Below, piece by piece: positions 52,909 through 61,441 of a stretch of DNA of 64,000 bases. The notes below the pieces were generated by a model that was not told where the DNA came from, ran no database searches, and worked only from the letters and a program-made list of their open reading frames with translations. Origin of the DNA: JAHRAW01 sp965262585 (GTDB lineage Bacteria; Pseudomonadota; Gammaproteobacteria; Arenicellales; Poriferihabitantaceae); assembly GCA_965262585.1 (NCBI GenBank), contig OZ253546.1, forward strand, positions 1,240,001-1,304,000, given 5' to 3'. The position numbers and the translations under genes are program-made. Every line of letters begins with the position of its first letter. Position 1 is the stretch's first letter.

Positions 52909-54651
52909 CTATTTATTAATCTCCGCCGCCATTTCCCTGATGCGTTCCGGTTCGGCGGTGGTTAGCAACGGGGCTACTTGGGCGGCAAGTCGGCTGGCGT
53001 CGGTTAGGCGGATTTGTTGTTTGACTTCTAGGAGGGAGGCTGGGTCCATGCTGAATTCGCGTAGTCCCAGTCCTAATAGGATGCGGGTGTAGGCTGCATC
53101 TCCGGCCATTTCTCCGCACATGGAAACTGGGATGTTGGCGGATTTTCCGGCGTCTATGATGTTTTTGATTAGGCGCAAGACAGACGGATGCAGTGGGTCG
53201 TAAAGATAGTTCACTTCGTCGTCGATGCGGTCGATGGCGAGGGTGTATTGAATGAGATCGTTGGTGCCGATGGAGAGAAAATCCAGTTTGTGGGCGAATA
53301 GGTCGGCTGCAATCGCCGCCGCCGGTACCTCGATCATGCCGCCGACCGGCACCTCGGGATCAAAGTCATGGCCTTCCTGCTCCAACTCCCGTTTGACCTG
53401 ATCGAGCAGGGCGAATAACTGATTCAACTCATCCATGCTGGAAACCATCGGCACCATGATTCGCACTTGCCCGATGGCCGACACCCGGTAAATCGCTCGC
53501 AACTGTGGCTTGAATAAGCCGAGGTCGTGCAGGCACAGGCGAATCGCACGGCGTCCCAGTGCCGGATTGGTGGCCATCGCGTCGCTTGCCCGGCCACCGT
53601 CCACCTGCTTGTCGGCGCCGAGGTCTAGAGTGCGGATGGTGACCGGTCGCCGGATTCGCCCGACCACATCGGCATACGCCGCGAATTGCTCTTCCTCATC
53701 GGGCACTCGCCGCCGGTTCATAAACAAAAATTCGGTTCGATACAGCCCTACGCCCTGCGCGTTTCGAGAGATTCCTTCCAACGCCTCGTCGGGTAGTTCG
53801 ATATTCACCAGCAGTGAAATCGTCTGGCCGTCCAGCGTGGTGGCCGAGGCATCCCGCAACGAATCCAGCTCCTGAATGCGCCGCCGAATTTTTTCCCGGC
53901 GGCGTTCATAGGCGGCCAGCGCGGCTTCATCGGGATTCACCAACACCACGCCACGCTTACCGTCAATCACCAGCAAATCGCCGTTGCGCAGGTAGCGGAT
54001 GGCGCCGTGCAGGCCGACTATCGCCGGAATGCCCATGCTGCGGGCGAGGATTGCGGTGTGGGATATGGGCCCGCCGAGATTGGTGATGAATGCGCTGATG
54101 CGGTGTCGTTTGAGTTCCACGGCGTCGGCGGGGGTGAGGTCGTTGGCGACGATGATTTCGCCGGCCGCAATATCGAGGACGCCTTCGGGTTGACCGCCCA
54201 CCCCGCTCGATGCCTCCGACAACTCGCCCTGAATGCGTTGGATGACCTGCGCCACATCCGCCGATTTGCCGCTGAGGTAGGGGTCGTGGATGTCCTTGAA
54301 AAATTGATCCAGTTTTCCGGAGTGGCGGTCGAGGGCGGCTTCGGCGTTAATTTTTCGCTTGCGGATGATGCCCGCCGGTTGTTCGAATAACACCGTGTCT
54401 TCCAATATCATCAAGTGAACACCGAGGATCGATACGATTTCTTCAGGCACATCCACGGGCAACTCGTCTCGGATTTTTTCCAACGATGCGCGCGCGCGCT
54501 CCACGGCTTGTTGCAAGCGGGCGACCTCGGCTTCCACCATGCCGTCGTCGATGGAAAATTCGGCAATCTCGCGACCGGCTAGTCGGATGATTCGCGCCGT
54601 GCCGATGGCGATACCGCTACCGCTGCCGCTGGCGTGCAAGGTGAACATCAC
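52909..54651 (-). CDS. ptsI: Phosphoenolpyruvate-protein phosphotransferase (Enzyme I)
   Basis: 580 residues. The phosphohistidine motif is GGPISHTAILARSMGIPA (about 190-207). The PEP-binding barrel has GLYRTEFLFMNR, SIGTNDLIQY and SMCGEMAGD. It lacks the N-terminal GAF domain of PtsP, so it is the EI class usually called PtsI. It sits directly after ptsH (6-bp gap) and near ptsN, with no sugar EIIBC permease in view. A purely regulatory phosphorelay EI-HPr-EIIA(Ntr) is therefore likely. Confidence 0.95.
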   Translation of the reverse strand: MMFTLHASGSGSGIAIGTARIIRLAGREIAEFSIDDGMVEAEVARLQQAVERARASLEKIRDELPVDVPEEIVSILGVHLMILEDTVLFEQPAGIIRKRKINAEAALDRHSGKLDQFFKDIHDPYLSGKSADVAQVIQRIQGELSEASSGVGGQPEGVLDIAAGEIIVANDLTPADAVELKRHRISAFITNLGGPISHTAILARSMGIPAIVGLHGAIRYLRNGDLLVIDGKRGVVLVNPDEAALAAYERRREKIRRRIQELDSLRDASATTLDGQTISLLVNIELPDEALEGISRNAQGVGLYRTEFLFMNRRRVPDEEEQFAAYADVVGRIRRPVTIRTLDLGADKQVDGGRASDAMATNPALGRRAIRLCLHDLGLFKPQLRAIYRVSAIGQVRIMVPMVSSMDELNQLFALLDQVKRELEQEGHDFDPEVPVGGMIEVPAAAIAADLFAHKLDFLSIGTNDLIQYTLAIDRIDDEVNYLYDPLHPSVLRLIKNIIDAGKSANIPVSMCGEMAGDAAYTRILLGLGLREFSMDPASLLEVKQQIRLTDASRLAAQVAPLLTTAEPERIREMAAEINK

Positions 54652-54657
54652 GCCACC

Positions 54658-54930
54658 CTATTCGCCTTCGCCGAAGCAGTCGGCGAACATCCGGCAGATC
54701 GCATCGGCGGCGCTTTGCGCATCTTCCCCCCGCACCACAAGCGTGAGTTCGCTGCCTTGTGTGGCGGCAAGCATCATCACCCCCATGATGCTTTTGGCGT
54801 CCACCGTTTTTTCAGGCATGCTCAACTTGATCGCGCTGTTGAATCCGGCGGTTAGTTTCACCAATTTGGCGGCGGCGCGGGCATGCAGGCCGAGTTTATT
54901 AACTACCGTAATGCGCTTTTCGAGATTCAC
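54658..54930 (-). CDS. ptsH: Phosphocarrier protein HPr
   Basis: 90 residues from a GTG at 54930, which overlaps the rapZ stop (GTGA) and follows GGGAG; the longer open frame lies inside rapZ. The active-site His is in GLHARAAAKLV and the Ser-46 region is KSIMGVMMLAA. It passes phosphate from Enzyme I to EIIA(Ntr). No HPr kinase gene is present between ptsN and rapZ, where some proteobacteria have one. Confidence 0.95.
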   Translation of the reverse strand: MNLEKRITVVNKLGLHARAAAKLVKLTAGFNSAIKLSMPEKTVDAKSIMGVMMLAATQGSELTLVVRGEDAQSAADAICRMFADCFGEGE

Positions 54931-55811
54931 TTTGCCAACTCCCGGTGGCGCACCTGTACGCTGACCTCGTGGTCGGCGAAACGCTCGCGCAATCGCTCGG
55001 CGACATATACCGAACGGTGTCGGCCACCGGTGCAACCGATTGCGACTGTGAAATAACTCCGGTTTTCATTGGCAAAACCCGGCAGCCATGTTTTCAGAAA
55101 GCGATGAATCTCATCGGTCATGCGGCGCACGAGTTCGTGCCCGGCGAGATAGTCGATGACCGCCGGATCGAGTCCGGTCAGGGCGCGCAACGCTTCTTCC
55201 CAGTGCGGGTTGGGCAGGCAGCGAACATCAAACACGAAATCCGCTTCCCGTGGCGAGCCGAATTTGAAACCGAAGGATTCGATCAAAAATAGCGGCTTGG
55301 CAGCCGAACCGCCGGTGGCGAAATCCCGCACCAGCCCGCGCAATTCGTGGGGAGTAGTATCGGTGGTGTCGATGATTTTTTCGGCACGGTCGTGGAGCGG
55401 CTGCAGCAACAACCTTTCTTGCCGGATGCCCTCGATCAGCGGAGTATGCAGGTCGGTCAGCGGATGCTTGCGGCGGGTTTCGCTGTATCTGCGTATCAAC
55501 ATCTGCTCCTCCGCTTCCAGAAAAAGCAAGCGATAGAAAGTTCCGCCGCGCTCCAGTTCTTTCAGTTTGTCGTCGAGCAACAACAAGAAATGCTTGTTGC
55601 GCGAATCGATACTGACCGCCGCCCCGGTCGGCACATTCTGCACTTCCAAGTCGAGATCGTCTTGAAGGTAGACGCCAAATTCGGGCAGCAGTACCGACGG
55701 CAAATTGTCGATGCAGTAATAGCCGATGTCCTCCAAGGATTGCAACGCCACGCTCCTGCCGGATCCGGACAGGCCGCTGATGATTATCATGCCGGAGGAC
55801 GATGCGTTCAT
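54927..55811 (-). CDS. rapZ: RNase adapter / nucleotide-binding protein RapZ
   Basis: 294 residues from the ATG at 55811 (MNASSSGMIIISGLSGSG); the frame is open to 55928. Walker A is SGLSGSGRSVAL. The C-terminal domain has FGFKFGSPREADFVFDVRCLPNP and IGCTGGRHRSVYVAE, as in RapZ, which controls GlmY/GlmZ-glmS in enterics. Here it lies in the rpoN-locus gene cluster between ptsN and ptsH. Confidence 0.95.
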   Translation of the reverse strand: MNASSSGMIIISGLSGSGRSVALQSLEDIGYYCIDNLPSVLLPEFGVYLQDDLDLEVQNVPTGAAVSIDSRNKHFLLLLDDKLKELERGGTFYRLLFLEAEEQMLIRRYSETRRKHPLTDLHTPLIEGIRQERLLLQPLHDRAEKIIDTTDTTPHELRGLVRDFATGGSAAKPLFLIESFGFKFGSPREADFVFDVRCLPNPHWEEALRALTGLDPAVIDYLAGHELVRRMTDEIHRFLKTWLPGFANENRSYFTVAIGCTGGRHRSVYVAERLRERFADHEVSVQVRHRELAK

Positions 55812-55878
55812 AGTTTTCTCGCTGTCGGGGGCGTTATTGGACGAATCGCAAATTGATTCGGCGGGCGGGCGAAAGTGC

Positions 55879-56463
55879 TCAAGTCGAAACCGGTGTGTTT
55901 TGGAAATGCGCCGCCAATTCCGCCGCACTACCGGCTTTTTTGAGTTGCTCGAGAAAACCCGGCGTGCTGAAGCGTTCCGCCAGTGCAGCGAGCAATTTTA
56001 AGTGCGTCTCGTTGGCCTCGACCGGCGCCAGCAGGCATACCGCCAACCACACTGGCACCTCGTCCGGGGAGTCGTAATCGATAGCGTGTTTCAGCCGGGC
56101 GACCGCGATCATCGGTTCGGCGAGACCTTCGATGCGGCCATGGGGCAGGGCGATGCCGTTGCCGATTCCGGTGCAGCCGAGTTTTTCGCGCTTGGTCAGA
56201 ATGTGTAGCACGGTGTCGAGGTCCGGGCCGGGTTGGTCTTTGTCGCTGTCAGCGCCATTACTATCGGCATCATCATCATTATGCGACGCCAGCAAGTTCG
56301 CCATTTTCTCGAACAACCGCTTGCGGCTGGACACATCGAGGTCAATCACCACCCGCCGGTGGTCGAGAAAATCACCAATCACCGGCGCCGGTGCACCAAC
56401 TCCCATTGGAGCGTCAACACGAGCCATCAAAAGATGCGCGTCATCAAGGGCTGAAGTTTTCAT
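55879..56463 (-). CDS. ptsN: PTS IIA-like nitrogen-regulatory protein (EIIA-Ntr)
   Basis: 194 residues, longer than the usual 150-160 because of an N-terminal extension and an Asp/Ser-rich insertion (about 62-82, SHNDDDADSNGADSD) before the core. The phosphorylated His lies in GIALPHGRIEG. It is the end point of the EI-HPr phosphorelay. Its start overlaps the hpf stop by 4 bp. Classical context places rpoN upstream of hpf, but rpoN is absent here. Confidence 0.92.
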   Translation of the reverse strand: MKTSALDDAHLLMARVDAPMGVGAPAPVIGDFLDHRRVVIDLDVSSRKRLFEKMANLLASHNDDDADSNGADSDKDQPGPDLDTVLHILTKREKLGCTGIGNGIALPHGRIEGLAEPMIAVARLKHAIDYDSPDEVPVWLAVCLLAPVEANETHLKLLAALAERFSTPGFLEQLKKAGSAAELAAHFQNTPVST

Positions 56464-56783
56464 TCGCGCATTTGCTTCAACGATTCATCGTTGCGATGGT
56501 GGTCAACGAGTTTTTCCTTGCGCTTGATCACTTGCCGGTCGAGTTTGCCGGCCATCGCATCGATCGCGGCGTACATATCATCGGCGCTGCCGGAAGCGTG
56601 CAGGGTTGCGCCTTTGGTGTTGATGGTCGCTTCTGCCAGATGGCGGGTTTTTTCCACACGCAGTACCACCTTGGTGTTGGTAACATGGTCGAAGTGGCGG
56701 GTGATTTTCCCCACTCTTTCGGCTACATGGTCGTGCAACGCCGGGGTGACTTCCAGATGTTGTCCGCTGATTGATAGTTGCAT
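56460..56783 (-). CDS. hpf: Ribosome hibernation promoting factor
   Basis: A 107-residue short-type HPF/YfiA family protein. It starts MQLSISGQHLEVTPALHDHV and has the conserved TKVVLRVEKTRHLAEATI and SADDMYAAIDAMAGKLDRQ segments. It binds the 30S decoding region and silences idle ribosomes. It is followed by ptsN with a 4-bp overlap. The upstream gap to lptB is 107 bp, where rpoN would normally be found. Confidence 0.95.
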   Translation of the reverse strand: MQLSISGQHLEVTPALHDHVAERVGKITRHFDHVTNTKVVLRVEKTRHLAEATINTKGATLHASGSADDMYAAIDAMAGKLDRQVIKRKEKLVDHHRNDESLKQMRE

Positions 56784-56890
56784 AAAAAAATTCTCCCATT
56801 AGGTTAACTAGCGCGAATAAAACTTTTTTCAAACGAGGTCGAAAAATTATGGCGACCGGGAAATTATACCGCAAAAAATTTTTGTCATTC

Positions 56891-57616
56891 TTACATGTGA
56901 AAATCGTGTCCGAGATAGGCTTGGCGCACTTTTTCATCCGCCATAATCGATTCTGGCTTGCCACGCGCAAGCACCTTGCCGAAATGTAGAATGTAGGCGC
57001 GGTCGCAAATGCCGAGGGTTTCGCGGACATTGTGATCGGTAATCAACACCCCGATTCCGCGATCTTTCAACAGCCGAATGATGTTCTGAATATCGCGCAC
57101 CGCGATCGGGTCGATGCCGGCAAACGGTTCGTCGAGCAAGATGAACGCCGGTTGCAACGCCAGCGCGCGGGCGATTTCCACGCGCCGCTGCTCACCCCCG
57201 GAAAGTCGGATAGCGGGTTTGTCGCGCAAGTGGACGATGCCAAATTCGTCCATCAAGCGTTCACTAATCTGCAATCGTTCGGCGGCGCCATGCTTACCCG
57301 CCGCTTCGAGCACGGCGAGGATGTTCTGCTCGGCGGTGAGTTTTCGGAATATCGAATGCTCTTGAGGCAGATAGCCGATGCCCTTGCGCGCGCGTTGGTG
57401 CATGGGCAGCCGCGTGAGGTCTTCATCGTCCACAAAAATTTTACCTTCGGTGTGTCGCACCAGCCCGATGATCATGTTGAAACAAGTGGTTTTGCCGGCG
57501 CCGTTGGCACCCAGCAACCCGACCACTTCGCCGCCCGATACCGTGAGATCGACATGGTCTACGATCACCGCGCGGTCGTATTTCTTTACCAATCCGGTGG
57601 CTTGCAGGGATTTCAT
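56891..57616 (-). CDS. lptB: LPS export ABC transporter ATP-binding protein
   Basis: A 241-residue ABC ATPase. Walker A is GLLGANGAGKTTCF, the signature motif is RLSGGEQRRVEIARALA, Walker B is FILLDEPFAGIDP, and the switch His is in ITDHNVRETL. It powers extraction of LPS from the inner membrane with LptFG (not in the window). The gene follows lptA by 7 bp. Confidence 0.96.
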   Translation of the reverse strand: MKSLQATGLVKKYDRAVIVDHVDLTVSGGEVVGLLGANGAGKTTCFNMIIGLVRHTEGKIFVDDEDLTRLPMHQRARKGIGYLPQEHSIFRKLTAEQNILAVLEAAGKHGAAERLQISERLMDEFGIVHLRDKPAIRLSGGEQRRVEIARALALQPAFILLDEPFAGIDPIAVRDIQNIIRLLKDRGIGVLITDHNVRETLGICDRAYILHFGKVLARGKPESIMADEKVRQAYLGHDFHM

Positions 57617-57623
57617 CCGGCGT

Positions 57624-58181
57624 TCAGTCTGGTTGATTTTTTTGCGGCTGAATAATCAGGCGCGGGCGGGCGGCGGATGATGCGGTCTCCCCGGCTTCCG
57701 TTTCGGATGCGGCTTCGCCGGTCACTTTGGCTTTTTTGGTGGTCAGATCGTAGGTAATCACCCGGCCTTGAATTTGCTTTCCTTCCTGCCGAATATCGGC
57801 GCGTTCTTTCAGCGTTACCAAGCCCTTGACCCGGTCCAGCGTGATGGATCTCGCGCGGCCCAGAATATCGGAATCCCGGCCCTCGGGGCGCTGCTTGAAT
57901 CGCCCCGGATTGCCGGTGCACACGCCCTTGTCCAGTTTGTCGTCATCGTTGTAGTAGGTTGTTAATTCATCGCAATCAAGGCGCATGCTGCCTTGTAGAA
58001 ACACCACATTTCCGCGATAGGTGCGCACTCCGGTTTCCAGATCCAGTTCAAAATCGTCGGCCTCCAGAACCGCCGATTGCTGCTTGTCCGAGTCCAGCGC
58101 AAACGCGCCGCCGATGTTGACGCCAACCAGAACCGCTATGGCAAGCGCGTGAGGCAATTTGAATCTCATGCCAAAATTCAT
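57624..58181 (-). CDS. lptA: Periplasmic LPS transport protein LptA
   Basis: 185 residues with a signal peptide (hydrophobic LAIAVLVGVNIGGAFA, cleavage near 28). The OstA-like domain contains LDLETGVRTYRGNVVFLQGSMRLDCDELT (positions about 45-75). It forms the periplasmic bridge carrying LPS between LptC and LptD. The C-terminus is a low-complexity tail (ASETEAGETASSAA, then QPQKNQPD). It lies 3 bp from lptC. Confidence 0.92.
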   Translation of the reverse strand: MNFGMRFKLPHALAIAVLVGVNIGGAFALDSDKQQSAVLEADDFELDLETGVRTYRGNVVFLQGSMRLDCDELTTYYNDDDKLDKGVCTGNPGRFKQRPEGRDSDILGRARSITLDRVKGLVTLKERADIRQEGKQIQGRVITYDLTTKKAKVTGEAASETEAGETASSAARPRLIIQPQKNQPD

Positions 58182-58184
58182 GTC

Positions 58185-58613
58185 TCAGCCGCCCTTGAGG
58201 CGGATTAACATTTTTTGAGAAGTGACCACGGTGCCACCGGCATCCGGGTTTTCGATGACCCTGACATTGCCGGACAGCAGCACTTCTTCAGTGTCGTTAT
58301 AGAGCCAGCCGGAATCCGCGTAGATGTGTCGCGGGCTGGCGGGGGGTTGGTATTGGATGATGTGCGGGCGGTGCAATGCGGCGCGGCGGTCGAGGGGATA
58401 GTGTTCGAGGCGTTCGGCGCTGAGCCGGTATTTGCGCCCGTGCCGGGACATGCCCACCGACTCGAAGTTTTCGATATAGTAGTCCGGGTGGTTATTTTGC
58501 GTGGCGGAAACCGCGCGTCCGGCGGATGCCGATAACCCGAACTGCAGCCACGCCGCAATCCCCGCCAGCAGCGCGAATAGCAGAAACAAAACCGTGGTTT
58601 GCCGCGTGTTCAT
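58185..58613 (-). CDS. lptC: LPS export protein LptC
   Basis: 142 residues, shorter than E. coli LptC (191). One N-terminal membrane helix (TVLFLLFALLAGIAAWLQF) is followed by a periplasmic beta-jellyroll with YYIENFESVGM, RHGRKYRLSAERLEHYP and SGWLYNDTEEVLLSGNVRV. It hands LPS from LptBFG to LptA. It is located 17 bp after kdsD; the kdsC phosphatase gene often found between them is missing. Confidence 0.9.
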   Translation of the reverse strand: MNTRQTTVLFLLFALLAGIAAWLQFGLSASAGRAVSATQNNHPDYYIENFESVGMSRHGRKYRLSAERLEHYPLDRRAALHRPHIIQYQPPASPRHIYADSGWLYNDTEEVLLSGNVRVIENPDAGGTVVTSQKMLIRLKGG

Positions 58614-58630
58614 GATGCTTAAATGGATGC

Positions 58631-59620
58631 TTAAATGACGCCGACCCGCAGCAGGTCGTGGGTGTTGAGCGCGCCCACCACGCGCTGCTCGGCATCGACC
58701 ACGAATAGGCTGTTGAGCGCGTGCGGGCCGCGCTGGGCGAATTCCCGCATGATTTTGACGATTTCTTCGGCAAGCGTATCGGGCTTGATGGTGAAAGGAT
58801 CGGGCGTCATCAGGTCAACCGCATTGCTGTTGTAGATATCGACTTCGTCGTTGAGGGCGCGCCGCAGGTCGCCGTCGGTGAACATGCCGAGCAGTTTGTG
58901 ATTGGCGTCCACCACGCCGGCCATGCCGAGGGATTTGGAAGACATCTCCAACACCAACTGCCGCAGGGTGGCGTGCTCATCCACCAACGGCAATGCGTCG
59001 CCGGTGTGCATCAGATCCGAGGCGTATAACAACAACCGCTTGCCGAGCACGCCGCCGGGATGCGTGCGGGCGAAATCCTGCGCCGAAAACCCTCGCATCT
59101 GTTGCACCACCACCGCCAGCGCATCCCCCATCACCAGCGCCGCGGTGGTGCTGGCCGTGGGCGCGAGGTTGTGCGGGCAGGCTTCTTTGGCGACGCTGAT
59201 GTCGAGACACGCATCGGAATGCCGCGCCAGCGAGGAGTCGAGGTTGCCGGTCATGCTCACCAAGCCGCCGCCGATTCGTTTGACGATGGGAACAATGGTG
59301 ATGACTTCAGAAGTTTCCCCCGAATTAGAAATCGCCAGCGTCACATCGTCGGTTGTGATCATACCGAGATCGCCGTGGCTGGCTTCGCCGGGGTGGACAA
59401 AGAAAGACGGGGTGCCGGTGCTGGCAAGCGTCGAGGCGATCTTGCCGCCGATGTGGCCCGATTTCCCCATGCCAATCACCACCACCCGCCCACCGCAGTT
59501 CAAGATCATCCCGCAGGCTTTTTCAAAACTCGCGCCAATGCGCTCGGCCAACGCGGTGACCGCGTCGGCTTCGATTTGAATCACCGACCGCGCATTGGAA
59601 ATGGCACTTTGTGGATGCAT
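58631..59620 (-). CDS. kdsD: Arabinose-5-phosphate isomerase (KDO biosynthesis)
   Basis: 329 residues from the ATG at 59620. The N-terminal SIS domain has VVIGMGKSGHIGGKIASTLASTG (about 46-68), followed by TTAALVMGDALAV. The C-terminal pair of CBS domains ends in AEQRVVGALNTHDLLRVGV. It converts ribulose-5-P to arabinose-5-P, the first step towards KDO. It heads the LPS transport genes. Confidence 0.95.
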   Translation of the reverse strand: MHPQSAISNARSVIQIEADAVTALAERIGASFEKACGMILNCGGRVVVIGMGKSGHIGGKIASTLASTGTPSFFVHPGEASHGDLGMITTDDVTLAISNSGETSEVITIVPIVKRIGGGLVSMTGNLDSSLARHSDACLDISVAKEACPHNLAPTASTTAALVMGDALAVVVQQMRGFSAQDFARTHPGGVLGKRLLLYASDLMHTGDALPLVDEHATLRQLVLEMSSKSLGMAGVVDANHKLLGMFTDGDLRRALNDEVDIYNSNAVDLMTPDPFTIKPDTLAEEIVKIMREFAQRGPHALNSLFVVDAEQRVVGALNTHDLLRVGVI

Positions 59621-59674
59621 CGTGACGACTGGAGGGGGCTGTGGCTGGGTTGAGCAGGACTGGCAGTATAGCAA

Positions 59675-59945
59675 AAAGGAGCGGCTACGCCACTAGCCGT
59701 CATTCCTGAAGGAGCGGCTATCGCCAGCCGCCGCATTCCCGAACGATAGAAAAATAAGGAGCGCCAGCCGCCGTCATTCTCGAACGATAGAAAAATAGGG
59801 AGCGCCAGCGACCATATTTTTCATCGTATCGGGAATCCAGAAGGCCAATAATGAGTCGGCTATCGCCGGCATGTTGTACTGGATTCCAGTTGCGCGAGAA
59901 TGACGGCGGTTCATCGTATCGGGAATCCAGAAAACTAAATTTAGA
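59675..59945. repeat. Repeat block between the trimeric autotransporter and kdsD
   Basis: Family A elements occur here in the opposite orientation to those left of 30.2 kb: a half copy at 59733-59770, a full copy at 59773-59838 and a short fragment at 59911-59930. Spacers with GGAGCGGCTA and the GCCGGCATGTTGTACTGGAT tail of family B also occur. There is no gene. Confidence 0.8.
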
Positions 59946-59950
59946 ACTTA

Positions 59951-60916
59951 TTAAAACTCCACAGTTGCGCCGATGCGGGCGCCGAAATCGCTTCGGCTGG
60001 CGCCATAACCAACGCCGCCGTTGATCGACCAGCGGTCATCGACACGCACGCCAACGGAAACGGCGACCGCTTCTTCACCATTGTAAGTGCCGGCGCCGAT
60101 GGACAGATTCAATCTTTTGCCCGGGGAAACCGCCGGTGCTTGCAGTGCCAAAGACATGGCGATGCCAGCCGACAACTCTGCTTCCAATTTGTCTACCTTC
60201 TGGTTCAAATCTTTAATCGCAGCGACATTCTCATCAATCGCAACGACATTCTTATCAATCGCAACGACATTCGCAGAGATGCGGTTGTCGAGGAGGCCGT
60301 CCGCAACCATTCTGGCCGCTTCCTCATTGTTGATGTTCACTTGAAGCATGTCATCGGCCGCTTCTCTGGCATCTTCCTCAGTGTCGATGTTCATTTGAAG
60401 CATGGCATCCGCAGCAGTTCTGGCGGTTTCCTCAATGTCGATGTTCGTTTGAAGCGTGGCATCCGCAGCTCCCCTAGCGGTTGCCTCAGCGGCATCCGCA
60501 GCAGTTCTGGCGGTTGCCTCAGCGGTGATATTCGTTTGAAGTCCGGTATCGGCCGCTGTTCTGTCAGTTATTTCAACGCTTATACGACCTCTTTCAATGG
60601 CAAGTTCATCTCGAATTTCAGTGTCCCCACGGCCTCTGGCAGCCGATTCTGTATTAATATTATCTTGAAGCTCGGTGTCCGTCATGGCTCTTGCCGCCGC
60701 TTCATCTATTACCTGCTCAGCGAGATTACAAAATATATTCCGTTCAGTACTATCCGAGCCGGCCACGCCGTCAGTACAAGTTATCGTGGTGCTCGCGGCG
60801 GGCCTGCCTACTTCCGTTACTACCGCCGGGTTCTGCGCCTGTGCTAACGGTGCGAATAACAGGAAAGCAAGCAGGGTTGCCCCTCTGAATCTATCTATCG
60901 GTGTAAAATGGTTCAT
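59951..60916 (-). CDS. Small trimeric autotransporter adhesin with YadA-like anchor
   Basis: 321 residues. The signal peptide ends LAQAQ (about 27). A short head follows, with two Cys residues (TCTDG and FCNLAEQ), then a coiled-coil stalk of about 18-residue near-repeats (AADATLQTNIDIEETART, then two further variants). Heptads (NVVAIDK, NVVAIDE, NVAAIKD, LNQKVDK) lead into a C-terminal YadA-type membrane anchor of about 75 residues (GIAMSLALQAPAVSPGKRLN, then GAGTYNGEEAVAVSVGVRV) ending in VEF. Such proteins trimerise in the outer membrane and mediate adhesion. It is a second, unrelated type of surface adhesin in this window. Confidence 0.88.
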   Translation of the reverse strand: MNHFTPIDRFRGATLLAFLLFAPLAQAQNPAVVTEVGRPAASTTITCTDGVAGSDSTERNIFCNLAEQVIDEAAARAMTDTELQDNINTESAARGRGDTEIRDELAIERGRISVEITDRTAADTGLQTNITAEATARTAADAAEATARGAADATLQTNIDIEETARTAADAMLQMNIDTEEDAREAADDMLQVNINNEEAARMVADGLLDNRISANVVAIDKNVVAIDENVAAIKDLNQKVDKLEAELSAGIAMSLALQAPAVSPGKRLNLSIGAGTYNGEEAVAVSVGVRVDDRWSINGGVGYGASRSDFGARIGATVEF

Positions 60917-61074
60917 TAGGTTATTCTCCGATTAAATGGTGAAAGATACGATATTCCCTTTTATTTTAATATAGTTTGGGGGAATGTATACAAAAAATGG
61001 TGCGTATTTGCCGCTTTATTCCGTTCGCCGCATCATCGGCGCAGTTCAATTTTCCACCACCACAAGGCCATCCA

Positions 61075-61407
61075 ATGCCCGACTCCCCCGACCTCGACTC
61101 AGACCTCAACAATCCGATACGCCGCGAAATCGAAGCGGCGATTGGCCGCAAGATGATGGCGCATTTGCGCAAGCATCCTGAAGTGCAGAATATCGATCTG
61201 ATGAACCTCGCGTATTTCTGCCGCAACTGTTTGTCCAAATGGTATCGCGGTGCGGCCGCGGATCTTGGAATTGAAATGGATTACGATCAGGCGCGGGAAA
61301 TCGTGTATGGCATGCCGTATTCCGAATACCGATCAAAACACGCGCGCGAGGCTTCCGAGGAACAACTGCGGGAATTCGAGCAGGCGCGGCACAAGGCGAG
61401 CGAATAA
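61075..61407 (+). CDS. DUF1244 family protein
   Basis: 110 residues from the ATG at 61075 (MPDSPDLDSDL); the open frame starts earlier, but those residues are not family-like. Conserved features are IGRKMMAHLRKHPEVQNIDLM, FCRNCLSKWYRGAA and ARE..YGMPYSEYRSKH. The family is small, widespread in proteobacteria and of unknown function. The Cys pair FCRNC could bind metal. It is convergent with hemE, with 34 bp between the stops. Confidence 0.88.
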   Translation: MPDSPDLDSDLNNPIRREIEAAIGRKMMAHLRKHPEVQNIDLMNLAYFCRNCLSKWYRGAAADLGIEMDYDQAREIVYGMPYSEYRSKHAREASEEQLREFEQARHKASE

Positions 61408-61441
61408 TATTGCCGCCGAGGTGCCGACAATCAGGCGCGGT

